A DNA stretch of 64,000 nt from assembly GCF_000715075.1 (NCBI RefSeq), contig NC_134101.1, positions 148,899,084 to 148,963,083 of the forward strand. Direction: 5' to 3'. The notes under the pieces are model-generated. The model searched no databases, was not told where the DNA came from, and worked only from the letters and a program-made list of their open reading frames with translations. How positions within the stretch are numbered: position 1 is the stretch's first letter; each line of letters starts with the position of its first letter. This DNA is from Nicotiana tabacum (Eukaryota; Streptophyta; Magnoliopsida; Solanales; Solanaceae). Positions 49,453 through 61,260 of the stretch are shown here, piece by piece. A program made the translations under genes and the position numbers.

Positions 49453-50396
49453 GCTTTTTTTCCCATTTTTAGGTCATCAGATAGTTTATGTACTGATCTA
49501 TGCTCGTGACTTCGATAGTTTTAGCTATTTTGAGAAATTTTAGCTTCATTTCAACATTGAATCTTCTAATTTATCTTAGCAATTAATTAATATGAGTTTT
49601 TCTTCATCTATTTCTTTGTTTTCTTCTCTATTATGAGTAGCTAGACCCATAAGCTAGGGTTGTGGCTCAACCCTAGTGTGGGTAATTGATGGGTCTTGTG
49701 TTTTAGGGCTAGGTTGACTATGGGTATTTGATATTTGGGCTAATTTCATGTTTAATTGCTGAATTGGTGGTTGCAAACACTAGTTTATGTTTAGCTGACT
49801 TTGGTTCTTCTTGAGAAAGAGAGCCAAAGTCTCTGAAATTGGTCCAACAAGGAATTGGGGCGTACTCAAGAGATTGATAGCCCCAATTAAAGGATTAAAC
49901 CTAGAGATAGTAATACCCGACTTGAACCTTGATTGCTTGTGCAAATTTGCGTACCCAATTGGTCTTGAGAAAGTCAATTCGGGCAAAATCACTCGAACCA
50001 CCGAGAGGTGTAGAATGGGTAGAATCGTGCAACGGTTATATCATACTCCCCAAATATGTCAATCATGCCTTAGACTCAAGTATCTATCAATTGACCACCT
50101 AGGTGAAAGTCACTAGCCTAGTGCCTTTTAATCATTTGAACAGCTCGCAATAGTTTAATCTTAGCTTACTTTAGTTTAATTTAGCATTGTAGTTTTATAT
50201 AATTAGAAGTAAATCAAAAACCCAAAAATATTAAGAAGTGCAATTTGGAACACTTACACAACTCTCAAATAGATAGACACCCGACTCCAACTTCTAGCTC
50301 CCTGTGGAAATCGATCCCGACCTTAATTGGGTAAAAGCTACTTTGACCCTCTCTCGCTACTCAATAGTTGTGCAGGGTTGGCTTCGATCAACCTTT

Positions 50397-50414
50397 TGGT
50401 GCCGTTGCCGGGGA
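50397..50414 (+). promoter_or_regulatory. Athila primer-binding site (tRNA-Asp)
   Basis: TGGTGCCGTTGCCGGGGA lies six bases after the LTR end. It matches the complement of plant tRNA-Asp 3-prime end (TGGCGCCGTTGCCGGGGA) with one C to T change. tRNA-Asp priming is usual for Athila. Confidence 0.9.
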
Positions 50415-50510
50415 GCTAACGGTTTTGGCTATCTATCTAAATAGTTTTGTGTATTGTTCTTCTTTCTTTCTTTGTTATTAATTCGTGTGTGTCACAACTT
50501 CAGGTACCAA

Positions 50511-52437
50511 ATGGCAGTTAGCAATACCAATGACCCTCCTGGAAATATGATTGCGGGGGAGGAGGTGGATGATGTCAGAGATGATGAGGTGCCTCTTGTA
50601 CCTCAAGGACAACGTAGAGGCCTCCAGGCCAATGCTAATGTTAATGACAATATTCCAGACCCTCCTCTGACACCTCCAAGAATGGCTCCTAGAGTGCTTC
50701 TGAACCAAGGCTATGCAAGTGCTATTGTCCCACCCCGAATTCGGGCGGGCAATTTTCAAATAACCAATGTGATGTTGACCCTACTAGAGCAGCGTAGGTA
50801 TTTTACGGGCGCTGCAAATAAAAATGCTTACAAACATCTCAAGGGGTTCGTGGATACATGTTGGGGGAGCAAGCAAACTAATTTGTCCGAGGATGCTCTT
50901 AGGTTGAGACTCTTCCCATTCTCACTTAGAGGTAAGGCATTGGATTGGCTCGAGTGACTTCCCAACCATTCCATCACTACTTGGGATGAGTTAGCGGACA
51001 AGTTCATTGCAAAATCTTTCTCACCGGGGCATATGGCTCCATTGAGAGATGAGATATTGGCCTTCAAGCAAGAGCCCACAGAACCTTTGCATGAGATTTG
51101 GGAGCGTTATAGAACAATGGTGAAAGAATGCCACGACAATGATCCAACAAACCTTCTACGGGGGCATTAATACAACAAACCAATGCATAGTGAACCAACT
51201 TGCTGGGGGCAACTTTATGAAGCTGTCGTATGATGAGGCATTTGATATTCTTGACGAGATATCTGACACTTCTTCTGTGTGGCAAAGTAGAGCCAATGTA
51301 TCCCAGGGTGACCCCACAGTTACTCATTTTCACAAGGAGTTACATGATCATGGGCAGGCTATAGCTGAGTTGACAACTACAATAACCCAACTAGCAAAGA
51401 CACAGTTGCAACAAGTTCAAAATCCTCGCCAAGTGAATGCCATGGAGGGTGTCAACATGCTTGTCAACAAAAAAAGACAAAGAGGGCAACAAAATCAAGG
51501 GAATTCGGAGCAATTTGACAATGATTGTGGTGGATTTCAAAATAATGGTTATGACGAACAACATGAGGAGGTTCAATATGTGAATAATTATCAAGGCCAA
51601 AGGGGCAATTCTTCCAACCAACAACAATGGAGACCCCAAGGCAACTGGGGCAATCAACAACAAGTTAATGGTAATTGGGGGAACAACAACCAAAACAACA
51701 ACTTGGGCAATTAGAACAACAATCAAAACAACCAAGGAAATTGGAATGGTAATAACAACAATTGGGGTGGTAATAATAATCAAGGTGGATGGAACAATGG
51801 AAACCAAGAAAACCGGGGGCAAGGCTTTCAAAGGCCCCCAATGTACCAACAACCGAACAATCCACCCCCATTTCCATCTCAAGGTCCTAGTTCTTCTAGC
51901 AATGATATGAGTAGAATTGAAATGATGTTCGAACAGATGATGAAGAAGAATGCGAACTCGGATGCTCAGTTGGCTTCCCAAAATACATCTATCAGAAACT
52001 TGGAGGTGCAGTTAGGCCAAATCTCACAGTTTTTAAATATTCGCCCAAAGGGTGCTCTACCAAGTGATACGGTAGTGAACCTGAAGGGTTGGAACAATCA
52101 TGTTATCGCAGTAACAACAAGAAGTGGGAGAGGCGGTGATGTGCATGCCTCCAAACAAAAGCAAATTGTGGATGATGATGTTGAGTTGCAAGAATATGAA
52201 GTTCTTTTGGTGGTTGAAAATGTGATTGATGAAAATGTGAATGAAGAAGTGAGGATTGATATTCAAGATGTCGAGGTGGAAACCCAAAATGATGTCAACC
52301 CGTCTAGGGAACACATAATAGACATGTCGGAGCCAGTTGTGCCTAAAGCCAAGGATCCTTTGCCAAGGCCACCTCCACCTTATCCTCAAAGGCTCGCGAA
52401 GCAGAAAAATGAGAATCAGTATAAAAAAGTTTATTGA
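50511..52437 (+). pseudogene. Athila gag
   Basis: The natural start is probably ATG 50511 (MAVSNTND). The gag domain (QRRYFTGAANKNAYKHLKGF, LRLFPFSLRGKALDWLE) is stopped at 50955-50957 where TGG has become TGA. It resumes in the same frame, shifts near 51140, and continues from MIQQTFYGGINTTNQ. The next part is rich in Asn and Gln (about 51480-51840) with a TAG at 51712-51714, probably from CAG. It ends with a segment MYQQPNNPPPFPSQ...QLGQISQFLNIRPKGALPSDT before a further shift at about 52430. Gag would package element RNA. The copy cannot make it. Confidence 0.88.
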
Positions 52438-52540
52438 CATGATGAAGAGCTTATCCATCAATGTGCCTTTGGTGGAGGCTCTTGAACAAATGCCGAGCTA
52501 TGCAAAATTCATATAGGACTTCGTAACAAAGAAGTAGTCT

Positions 52541-53171
52541 ATGGATTGTGAAACTATAAATATGACTCACCAAGTTAGTGCAATAGTGCATTCAATGGCC
52601 CCGAAGCTTGAAAATCTCGGTGCTTTCACCATTCCTTGCACCATTAGGACTGTGGATTTTGCTAAAGCTCTATGTGACTTGGGGACTAGTATCAATTTGA
52701 TGCCCTACTCGGTTTTTAAGACTTTGGGTATTAGGCAGCCGAGGCCGACTTCCATGAGATTACAAATGGCAGATAGAACGATGAAGAGACCATTGGGTAT
52801 TATTGATGATGTACTTGTCTGGGTGGACAAATTTATCTTGCCAGCTGACTTTGTGATCTTGGATTGTGAGATGGATTATGAAGTTCCTTTTGGGGAGACC
52901 TTTCCTTGATACGGGGAAGGCCTTAGTTGATGTGGAAGCAGGGGAACTCACCTTCTGGGTGGGTGATGAAAAAGTGGTCTTTTATGTTTGCAAATCAATG
53001 AAGCAGCCCAACAATACGGAGGTGTGCTCTTTTGTGGACCTTGTCACAGCAATGATAGTTGATGACACCAGTGCAATGATCAATGTGGAGGATCCATTGG
53101 AGGTCGTATTGCTGAATCTTGATGTCAATGATGATGAGGGCCGAGTAGAGTGCGTGAACGCTTTACATTGA
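52541..53171 (+). pseudogene. Athila protease
   Basis: The frame 52541-52909 contains the aspartic-protease-like segment ALCDLGTSINLMPYSVFKTLG (about residues 44-64), where D-L-G-T-S replaces the usual D-T/S-G, as in other Athila copies. The partner part LLGRPFLDTGKALVDVEAGEL is in another frame (52866-53171), so a frameshift lies near 52890. The linker to RT (53172-53376) is broken by several stops. Confidence 0.8.
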
Positions 53172-53376
53172 ATGATCTTTTACTCTTATGAGCCTAGGAA
53201 ATTATTTGAACCTTGAAAATAGGAAGACTCTACCAACAAAACCTTCAATTAAGGAGCCTCCGGTGTTGGAGTTGAAATCGTTGCCTCCACACCTCAGGTA
53301 TGAGTTCTTAGGCTCAAACTCTACATTGCCAGTTATTCTTTCTTCTTGTCTTACTAACATGTAGGTTGATGCCATA

Positions 53377-54885
53377 TTGGCGGTGCTTCAAAAGTGGAAA
53401 AAGGTAATTGGATGGACTTTAGCTGATATTCGGGGGATAAGCCCCGCATTCTGTATGCACAAGATTATTCTGGAAGATGATGCAAAGCCCTCCTTGGAAC
53501 ATCAAAGGAGGTTGAACGAAGCAATGCAAGAGGTTGTGAAAAAGGAGGTGATCAAGTGGTTGGATGTCGGGGTTGTGTACCCCATCTCTGATAGCTCTTG
53601 GACTTCACCGGTGCAATGTGTACCAAAGAAAGGTGGCATGATCGTGGTTGCAAATTCACAAAATAAGTTGATTCCTACCAGAACCGTCACCGGTTGGACG
53701 GTATGCATGGACTACCACAAGTTGAATAAAGTTACCCGCAAGGATGACTTTCCTTTGCCTTTCCTTGATCAGATGTTAGACCGACTTGCTGGGCGTGCCT
53801 TCTACTGTTTCTTGGATGGGTATTCTGGGTACAACTAAATCTTGATTGCTCTGGAAGATCAGGAGAAGAACACATTCACTTGTCCATATGACACCTTTGC
53901 TTTCTCTAGGATGCCTTTTGGATTGTGTAATGCACCGACTATATTTCAGCGGTGTATGATGGCCATTTTCACTGATATGGTGGAAGACATTTTGGAGGTG
54001 TTTATGGACGACTTTAGTGTTGTGGGAGACTCATTTGATGAATGCTTGAAGAATCTTGATAGAGTTTTGACCCATTGTGAAGAAACTAATCTTGTTCTCA
54101 GTTGGGAGAAATGCCACTTTATGGTGGAAGAGGGCATAGTTCTTGGGCATAAAATTTCAAAGCATGGTATTGAGGTAGATAAAGCAAAAATTGATGTGAT
54201 TTCAAGGCTACCTCTCCCTGCATCTGTCAAGGGAGTTCGAAGTTTTCTTGGGCATGCGGGGTTCTACCGGAGATTTATCAAAGACTTTTCGAAGGTAGTG
54301 AATCCCTTGTGCAAGTTGTTGGAAAAAGATGCCAAGTTTGTGTTTGATGAAAAATGTATGCAAGCCTTTGAATTTCTCAAGCATAAGCTGACCACCACTC
54401 TTTTCATTACCGCACCTAATTGGAGCTTACCCTTTGAGCTCATGTGTGATGCAAGCGATGTTGCGATTGGGGCGGTTTTGGGTCAAAGAGTGAACAAAAT
54501 ATTTCATCCGGTGTACTATGCGAGCAAGACAATGAATGATGCTCAAGTAAACTACACGGTGACCGAGAAAGAACTTTTGGCTATTGTGTTCGCAATGGAG
54601 AAATTTCGGTCATATATCATGGGTGCCAAGGTCATAATCCATACCGACCATGTCGCACTCCGGTACTTGATGACGAAAAAGGACTCCAAAGCTAGACTGA
54701 TGCGGTGGGTCTTGTTACATCAAGAGTTCGATTTGGAGATTGTGGATCGGAAGGGTAGTGAGAACCAAGTGGCGGACCACTTGTCCTGCTTGGAGGAGGA
54801 GGGGAAGCCTCGTGATGGCCTAGAGATCAATGATTTATTTCCCGACAAACAACTCCTTTCGGTATCAATGAATGGTATGCCATAG
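53377..54885 (+). pseudogene. Athila reverse transcriptase and RNase H
   Basis: One continuous frame with stops. Recognisable blocks are RISPAFCMHKI-type linker, SSWTSPVQCVPKKGG, CMDYHKLNKVTRKDDFPLPF, FLDGYSGYN, then a TAA at 53836-53838 (probably CAA before), [16 protein letters not shown], catalytic FMDD (54004-54015) and [16 protein letters not shown]. RNase H blocks are [34 protein letters not shown] and [10 protein letters not shown]. It stops at TAG 54883-54885, where TGG is expected, and continues into integrase in phase. Apart from the stops the catalytic residues are preserved. Confidence 0.9.
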
Positions 54886-56160
54886 TTTGCGGATGTTGCT
54901 AATTTCCTTGTGACTGGTATAATCCCGTATGAGCTCTCTTCTAACCAAAGGAAGAAGCTCAAGTGGGATAGTTTGGATTTCTATTGGGATGAGTCGTACT
55001 TCTTTAAGATTTGCACGGATGGTGTGATCCAAAGGTGTGTCCAGGAGGAAGAGCAATTGAGTATCTTGGAGGCTTGTCATTCCGCTCCCTATGGTGGCCA
55101 TCATGGCGGGGCGTGGACGGCTTCCAAAGTTCTTAGTTGTGGGTATTATTGGCCAACTTTGTGCAAAGATGCAAGTGAACTTGTGAAGAGGTGTGATGAA
55201 TGTCAAAGAGTGGGCGAAATTTCGAAGAAAGATAAGATGACTCTCAATACCATCCTCGAGGTTGATATTTTTGATGTATGGGGCATTGATTTTATGGGCT
55301 CGTTTGTTAGCTCGTGTGGGAACACATACATTCTTATGGCGGTGGACTATGTTTCAAAGTGGGTTGAAGCCGTGGCTTTGCCCAACAATGAGGCCCGGAG
55401 TATTGTTGCATTTCTCAAGAAGAGCATCTTTACAAGGTTTGGTACTCCTCATGCAATCATAAGTGATGGGGGGTCTCATTTTTGCAATAGATCTTTCGAC
55501 ACTTTGCTTGCAAAGTATGGTGTCAATCACAAAGTTTCTAATCCCTATCATCCTCAAGCAAGTGGTCAAGTTGAAGTCTCCAATAGAGAAATCAAAAGCA
55601 TATTGTCAAAGACGGTCAATGCAAATAGGACCGATTGGTCAAAGAAATTGGATGACGCTCTATGGGCTTATAGGACTGCTTACAAGACTCCGATTGGTAT
55701 GTCTCCGTATCGGTTGGTGTTTGGGAAAGCTTGCCATCTACCGGTTGAGTTAGAGCACAAGGCCATGTGGTCTTTGAGGAAGCTAAATCTTGAATGGGAT
55801 ATTGCAGCCAATCTTCGTGTGGAGCAGCTTAATGAACTTGATGAATTCTGATTCCATGCCTACTCCAGTTCTTCCCTGTACAAGGACAAGATGAAGTACC
55901 TTCATGATAAATATGCTCGTAGCAAGGAGTTCAAAGTGGGTAATTTGGTTCTCTTGTTCAACTCTCGATTACGTCTGCTTCCGGAAAAGCTTAAGTCAAA
56001 ATGGAGTGGACCTTTTGAAGTGGTGTGTGTGACCCCGTTTGGTGCACTTGATTTAAAGAATAAAAATGGGAAAGTTTTCAGAGTGAATGGGCATAGGGTC
56101 AAGCACTACTTGGGAAAAATTGATGACAGCCACGTGGTGGCACTTCTTCACCTCAAATAA
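54886..56160 (+). pseudogene. Athila integrase
   Basis: Same frame as RT. Counting from the Met at 54910, the zinc site is H57, H64 (or H65), C95, C98, and the catalytic triad is D127 (GIDFMG), D186 (ISDGGSHF), E222 (ASGQVEV), giving D-X58-D-X35-E. A TGA at 55849-55851 replaces an expected Arg (CGA). The C-terminal part (55891-56160) has FKVGNLVLLFNSRL and WSGPFEVV, then HRVKHYLG. Integrase would insert the cDNA; this one is truncated by stops. Confidence 0.9.
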
Positions 56161-56359
56161 TTTGATGGTAACCTGTGTCGTGCCACGATGTTAAATCAGG
56201 CACTTCTTGGGAGGCAACCCATGTGTTTTTCTTCTTGTTTTTCTTTGTTTTTCATTGTAGGATAGGATCTATTTTTGGACTGACTGGTTGTGAGATGTTA
56301 CTAGTTTGTGTTGATGAAGTGCAGGACACAGTGAAAAAATTGTCAAGTCTCTGAAGTTT

Positions 56360-56625
56360 TCAATATGGACCGCATTACATTGTGTGCGACTGCAAAGAAC
56401 TCAGCACGCGGGGCACTAAAATCAGTGCGACCGCACTGATGATTGATGAAATAAACAGCTCTCTGAAGTTTACCACCGCGGCCGCATTGCATTTTGTGCG
56501 GTCCGTGGTGGTCCACTGCGGCCGCAGTGCATTTAGTGCAGACTGTAGTGACTGCCTTGGCCTGTACCTCATGACTTTGAGCAATACGGACCACATTGCC
56601 ATTTTGTGCGGTCCGCATTGGGGTG
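56360..56625 (+). repeat. internal CpG palindrome array 1 of the Athila
   Basis: About five units of the same TGCGGNCCGCA - spacer - GTGCGGTCCGCA type as in the LTR U3, with the clearest at 56478-56507 and 56584-56621. It ends about 30 bp before an internal TATAAATA at 56651. Confidence 0.85.
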
Positions 56626-56650
56626 GTAAGCTGGACCCCAGGTCCTTTTC

Positions 56651-56658
56651 TATAAATA
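56651..56658 (+). promoter_or_regulatory. internal TATA box upstream of Athila third ORF
   Basis: TATAAATA in the context CTATAAATAGG, a strong plant TATA match. The order of CpG palindromes, a gap of about 30-40 bp and TATAAATA copies that of the LTR promoter (49060-49452). It could drive a separate mRNA for the third ORF; this is inference. Confidence 0.5.
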
Positions 56659-57035
56659 GGTCTTGAGGGCCTCTTTTTACACTTTTCGACCTTTTGCTCT
56701 CAAAACCGTAAAAAAATCATTGTTCATCACAAGAATTGCACGATTTCATCGGTAAAATCTTAATTAATCATCAGCATCTCACATCTGGTAAACTTTTACT
56801 TCTTGTTAATTGTTTAAGTTTATTATTTTCATTTAATTTTTGTCTTCTTAGCTTCCCTTCTGTTCTTCCCGTACTTCTTTTGATTTGGTAAAATTAGGTT
56901 AGTTAATTTCTTGATTAAAGTAGAATTAGGTAGTTAATAACACTGGGCAAACACATAGGGACCTTTCTTAGGTGTGAAATTGGACTTAAAATCAAAATAC
57001 ATTGAACCCTAAGTTAATGCTGCTTCTGGGCACTT

Positions 57036-57340
57036 AGTACGGACCGCGATTGATTCTGTGCGGTCCGCGGTGCCCTTGTGCGGTCCGCAATGGAATTTTG
57101 TACGGACCACATTGCTAAAAGTCTTGAAACTTGATCTTCGAGGACCACAGCCGCATTGCATTTTGTGCGGTCCGCGGTACCTCAATGCGGACCGCATTGC
57201 TATTTTGTGTGGTCCGCGGAGCAATTGTTCAGAGAGTGGGTAGTCTGAACCCCACCTCTGTGCGAACCGCATTGGCATTTTGTGCGGTCCGCACTGACCT
57301 CTGTGCAGCCGCACTACATTTTATGCGGTCCGCACTTTGT
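57036..57340 (+). repeat. internal CpG palindrome array 2 of the Athila
   Basis: About six units; the best read TGCGGACCGCATTG then about 5 nt then TTTGTGTGGTCCGCGG (57185-57222) and TGCAGCCGCACTACATTT then TATGCGGTCCGCAC (57303-57334). It lies between the internal TATA box and the third ORF. Confidence 0.85.
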
Positions 57341-57429
57341 AATATCTGCAACTATCTGCAACTCTTTCTTTTCTGCAACTCTGATATTAATTACTTCTAC
57401 TGAGACTAACAAGCATAATGGATGTTGTT

Positions 57430-59403
57430 TGCAGACATTGGTAAAACAAAGAGGCAAGGGTTCTAAACAAGCTGATCGAGGTGAGTCATCCTGGGGAGGG
57501 AAACAGAAAATGATAAGACTGATTCCTCATGCCCGGCAAAATATTAAAAACATGAGGAAGATGATTAAAGCTGCTGATAGGGCCATTGACCAGTCTGGAA
57601 GAAAATACGAGCCCTCCCAGGATATATCTTCAGACTCAATCCCAGAATACATCCCTGACTGGCCGGAGAGAAACAGACTAAGAGACACTGCTCCCACTTC
57701 CCCCCCTGCCCAAGCGTCAGTAAATGTATCTTTTGGGTCGTCTGAGGGCTCTGCTAAAGGTAGTGGGGGATGAATACTCCACCTCTCCCACAACTTCATT
57801 ATCCGGAGAGGGTGCAGTAGGAGAAGAAGAGGTAGTAGGAGAAGGGGGTGAGCCCCAGGTTGGCGGGGTAGAACGAACTAGAAACCTAGAGGTGTGGCAA
57901 AACCGCTTTGTGAGCGAGGTAGCCAACCATAAATTCAGAGAATGGTGGCTTGTGAGGAAATTAATTCCGGAGAGAAGTTTTGTAGATAGAGACCTTTTGG
58001 CTCACAACCCCAATGTGAGAAGGCAGTTTAGAGAGAGAATGGGCTTGGAGTATTTTTTAAACAACTGTGAGGATGCAAACGAGCACCTGGTCAAGGAATT
58101 CTACACCAATGTTGCCCACATCAATAAAGGCACCAAAGTGACCAAGGTGCACAATTTGAAAGTGTTGTTCGATGGGAAAACCATAAATGACTACTTGGGC
58201 TTTGATAAGGAGGATGAGTCGTTGTATTTGTCGAAGATGGAATTAGGTGAAGAGGTCCGTCCTTGGTTGGCACAGTATCTAGCAATCCCAGGTATCACCC
58301 CCGATTGGTTGAATGCGGGAGTGAAAATTTTGAGAAGTTTGAATTTCGAGGCCAAGGGGTGGGAAACATTCGTGTGCAACAGACTCTTCACCGGGAGTAT
58401 TGGTAGCATCAATCATGGCGGGGTACCCGATTAACGTTGGGAGGTGATGTCTCGAGTGATTACATAGGTCGGCAAAGAAGGTGACAGAAACTACCCCTTC
58501 CCCATCTTCTTAACCATGTACTTCACAGACTTAAAGGTAGAAAAGTGGTCGTTTGATATCAAAGTGAAAGCAAAGGCCCCATTCTCATGGTACAACATGC
58601 AAGGGGATGACAACCCAAAAAGCAAGAACTTCAAGGGTACAACTACTGCTCCAATTGGCCAATCTAAAGAGCCAGTTGTGGTAGTGACTCCTATTCAGCC
58701 TGCCTCCACCACAACGGACATTCCCCCAGGTCCATCCACTTTAGCAGATCCAGATATACCCTCTACCCAAGCCTACCCAGTGACTACACACCGACTGAGC
58801 CAGGCTCTTCTCAGCATCAACAACTGGATGCAGATAACTTCATCCAAGTTGTCTGTCCTCACATCTACCGTAGCAGCTCAGTCGGCACCTCCACCCACAG
58901 GTCCCACAATTTATTGAGGACGCCCTCAAGAATATTCGGGACAACTAGAAAAAAATCCTAGACACACGAAAGGTTCTTACGGACGCTGTAGAGTTTCATG
59001 GGAAAGCTCTCAAGGAGCTTGCTAGGGAGGCCAAGAAGATGAGAAAGACGCGTGCTTCCAAGGAGTCCGTAAAGGAGTTGAGGTTGACAAGATGAAGGCA
59101 GATCATCTACATTTGGACTTATTGCTACAGGACCTGGTGCCAGCAGCTCACCCCAGCCAGAGCAGTCCTAGAGGCCTCCCAAGAGAAGGATGATGATTCC
59201 CCGAGCAGATGATGTAGTTATCTAGTTGGAAGACCCACCGGAGACCTCCTCCAGTCAGCCACAGAATGCACATTAGGATCATGTCCAGGTCCAGGCCCAG
59301 GTCCTAGCAGCAGAGCAACAGGCTATAGGGAACCAATCTGAGGTTCTCGAGCATATTGAAGACCTAGGGACCACTCAGGAGCCCATGCAGATAGACGAGC
59401 CAT
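57430..59403 (+). pseudogene. Athila third ORF (env position, plant transposon-protein domain)
   Basis: Reading begins around TTGTTTGCAG (57428-57437), a good 3-prime splice acceptor. No in-frame ATG precedes TLVKQRGKGSKQ, so a spliced subgenomic mRNA is plausible. A frameshift near 57760 leads to the conserved part, NRFVSEVANHKFREWWLVRKLIPERSF...FLNNCEDANEHLVKEFYTNV, resembling the putative plant transposon protein domain (PF20167-like) of Athila third ORFs. Two stops near 58432 and 58465 precede MYFTDLKVEKWSF. The Pro/Thr-rich tail shifts frame again near 58917 and fades at about 59403. No signal peptide or membrane segment is visible. Confidence 0.75.
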
Positions 59404-61243
59404 AGGGAGTCTCTATATCCTTTTCCCTTTTATTTTTGGTGCTTATTTGGCTTAGTTGGCATTGAGGACAATGCCATCTTTCATTTGAGGGGGTAGGCCC
59501 TACATTGATTTGTTGGATGATTGTATATATTTGACAGTTTTTATGCTTTCTTAATTTTTTCATCTTTGGTATGTATATAATTTTAGTATTTCATTACATT
59601 TTTCGTACTTTTCATTTTGGGTCTGTGTATAAAGTTTATGTTACATTGTATATATTCATCCCCTCTATTGTATATTCGATTAAATCATCTCTTGTAAATA
59701 TTTATTTCACTTTCCGCATTTTTCTTTTCCGTAGCTTCTTATTCAAGTTCGTAGCTTCTTGTTTTGAATGTTTGCAATATGCCTTTGGTTTTCTTAATGC
59801 CACGATTCTTTCCAAAGGTGGAGTTTGTGTGAAGCGGATGGCTCTTCCCAATGATGGATGGAGTGACAACCTTCTTAAGGATTTGAGTCTGTTTTTCTTT
59901 TTGCTTTTTAGTAGTTAGGGGTAAGGGTGTCTCAAGCAAAGCTTCAGTTGGGCCTAGCACATTTGCCTTTGATCTCATGGTCAAAAATAAATTATTGTGT
60001 TTAGGATGGTGAAAGTCGTGACTTTGAGACTCTTGTGTTGACCGAAAATCATCAAGTAATTTTTCGGGACCATTGTGTGCTCAAATATTATCTAAGGTCG
60101 TTATGGGCCTCTGACTCTATGTCTTTAGTGATCCCATAGTTTGTGTGGTGAGAAATTGCGTTGCAAGTCCAAGTCCCGAGCCATTGGTCTAGAACTTGCC
60201 TTGAATATTTGTTGAGGCAAAATCCTAAGTAAATTTTGACTTGAGACATGATTATAGGCTCTCTTTGGTCCAAAGGATAGCTTGGACACTTCCATAACCT
60301 ACCGATGATAAGATCCTTAGTCAACCCTTTTGAGCCTTAGACCTTTTTCTTTCAAAGAACCATGATACAAGCCTTTACCTATTCTAAAAGATACCCTCTC
60401 TTGGCACCCGATCTTTCCTTTAGCACATGGCAAAAGTATAAGTTTGGGGGAGAGACAAGGATGACAACAAAGTGGTAAAAAGGTACAAAATGAAGAAAAG
60501 GAAAGGAAATGAAATAGAAAGAAAAGCAAAAAGACAAAAAGAATGTTCAATGTGCAAGAGAATAAAAAGGGATTCAAGAAAAACAAAGAATGAAAGGTGT
60601 GGAAAGTTGAGAAAGGAGAAAAGATTTGAAATAAACAAGAAAGCATGACAGTGTGTCTCTCTAACTCCTTGGAAAGAAGTGAAATGACTCAAAGAGTCAA
60701 GTGAATGTGTGCCAAATGAAACAAAAGAAGTGCTTAAGGAAGATGGAACCTACTTAGACCAAACATTACCTACCCTAAACCAAAAGCCTTCACTATGTCT
60801 CCACAAAAGCCCTATATGATCTTGAGTTGAATGAAACTTACATTAGTGGTGACTCACATAAGGGGCAAGCATATGATACTTAGAGCCGGACTTGTGACTT
60901 TTCCTTGAGAGAGATGAGTGATTTTCCATTAACCTCCTTCTGAGTGCCACTATTCTAAAGGTGAAGTTTGCTTAGGGAGAGCTGAGGATGTGTGAGTCTG
61001 GGTTCCACAATGACCAAAGTAATAGAAAGAGTTCTTTGATGCATTGAGTCAACTCTTGATGCTCTTGTGTCGCACTTAATTCATGGTGTTTAAAAGAGTA
61101 AATGTTATTAATGATCCATTTGTATTGAGGGCAATTGTTAATCCCAATTAAGGCTAGATGAGGTCACTTTAGGACAACTGAATTTTCTTGGATTTTCTCT
61201 TAAGGGGTGGGTCTTATTTTGTTTACTTGAGGACAAGCAAAAG
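59404..61243 (+). other. Athila 3-prime non-coding region
   Basis: No coding frame is supported. It contains a GGACAATGCC...TTGAGGGGGT block (59466-59495), an internal polypurine-like AAGTTTGGGGGAGAG at 60439-60453, purine-rich sequence (60470-60660) and stretches typical of the 3-prime end of Athila elements. Confidence 0.75.
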
Positions 61244-61260
61244 CTTAAGTTTGGGGGAGT
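61244..61260 (+). promoter_or_regulatory. Athila polypurine tract
   Basis: TTAAGTTTGGGGGAGT abuts the TGATAAC start of the 3-prime LTR, the expected plus-strand primer site. Confidence 0.88.

Larger units (their letters stand above)
48890..50390 (+). mobile_element. Athila 5-prime LTR
   Basis: Starts TGATAACTAGGG and ends GGCTTCGATCA. U3 carries six CpG palindrome pairs (49067-49407), then TATAAATA at 49445. Short frames inside have no recognisable product. Confidence 0.92.

Noticed and set aside
51391..51981. Hydrophobic antisense frame across Athila gag
   Set aside because: It is the complement of the Asn/Gln-rich gag segment, which makes Ile/Val/Leu-rich shadows. Not a membrane protein.
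59571..59918. Phe-rich frame of 115 codons in the Athila 3-prime region
   Set aside because: T-rich non-coding sequence between the third ORF and the polypurine tract; no family resemblance.
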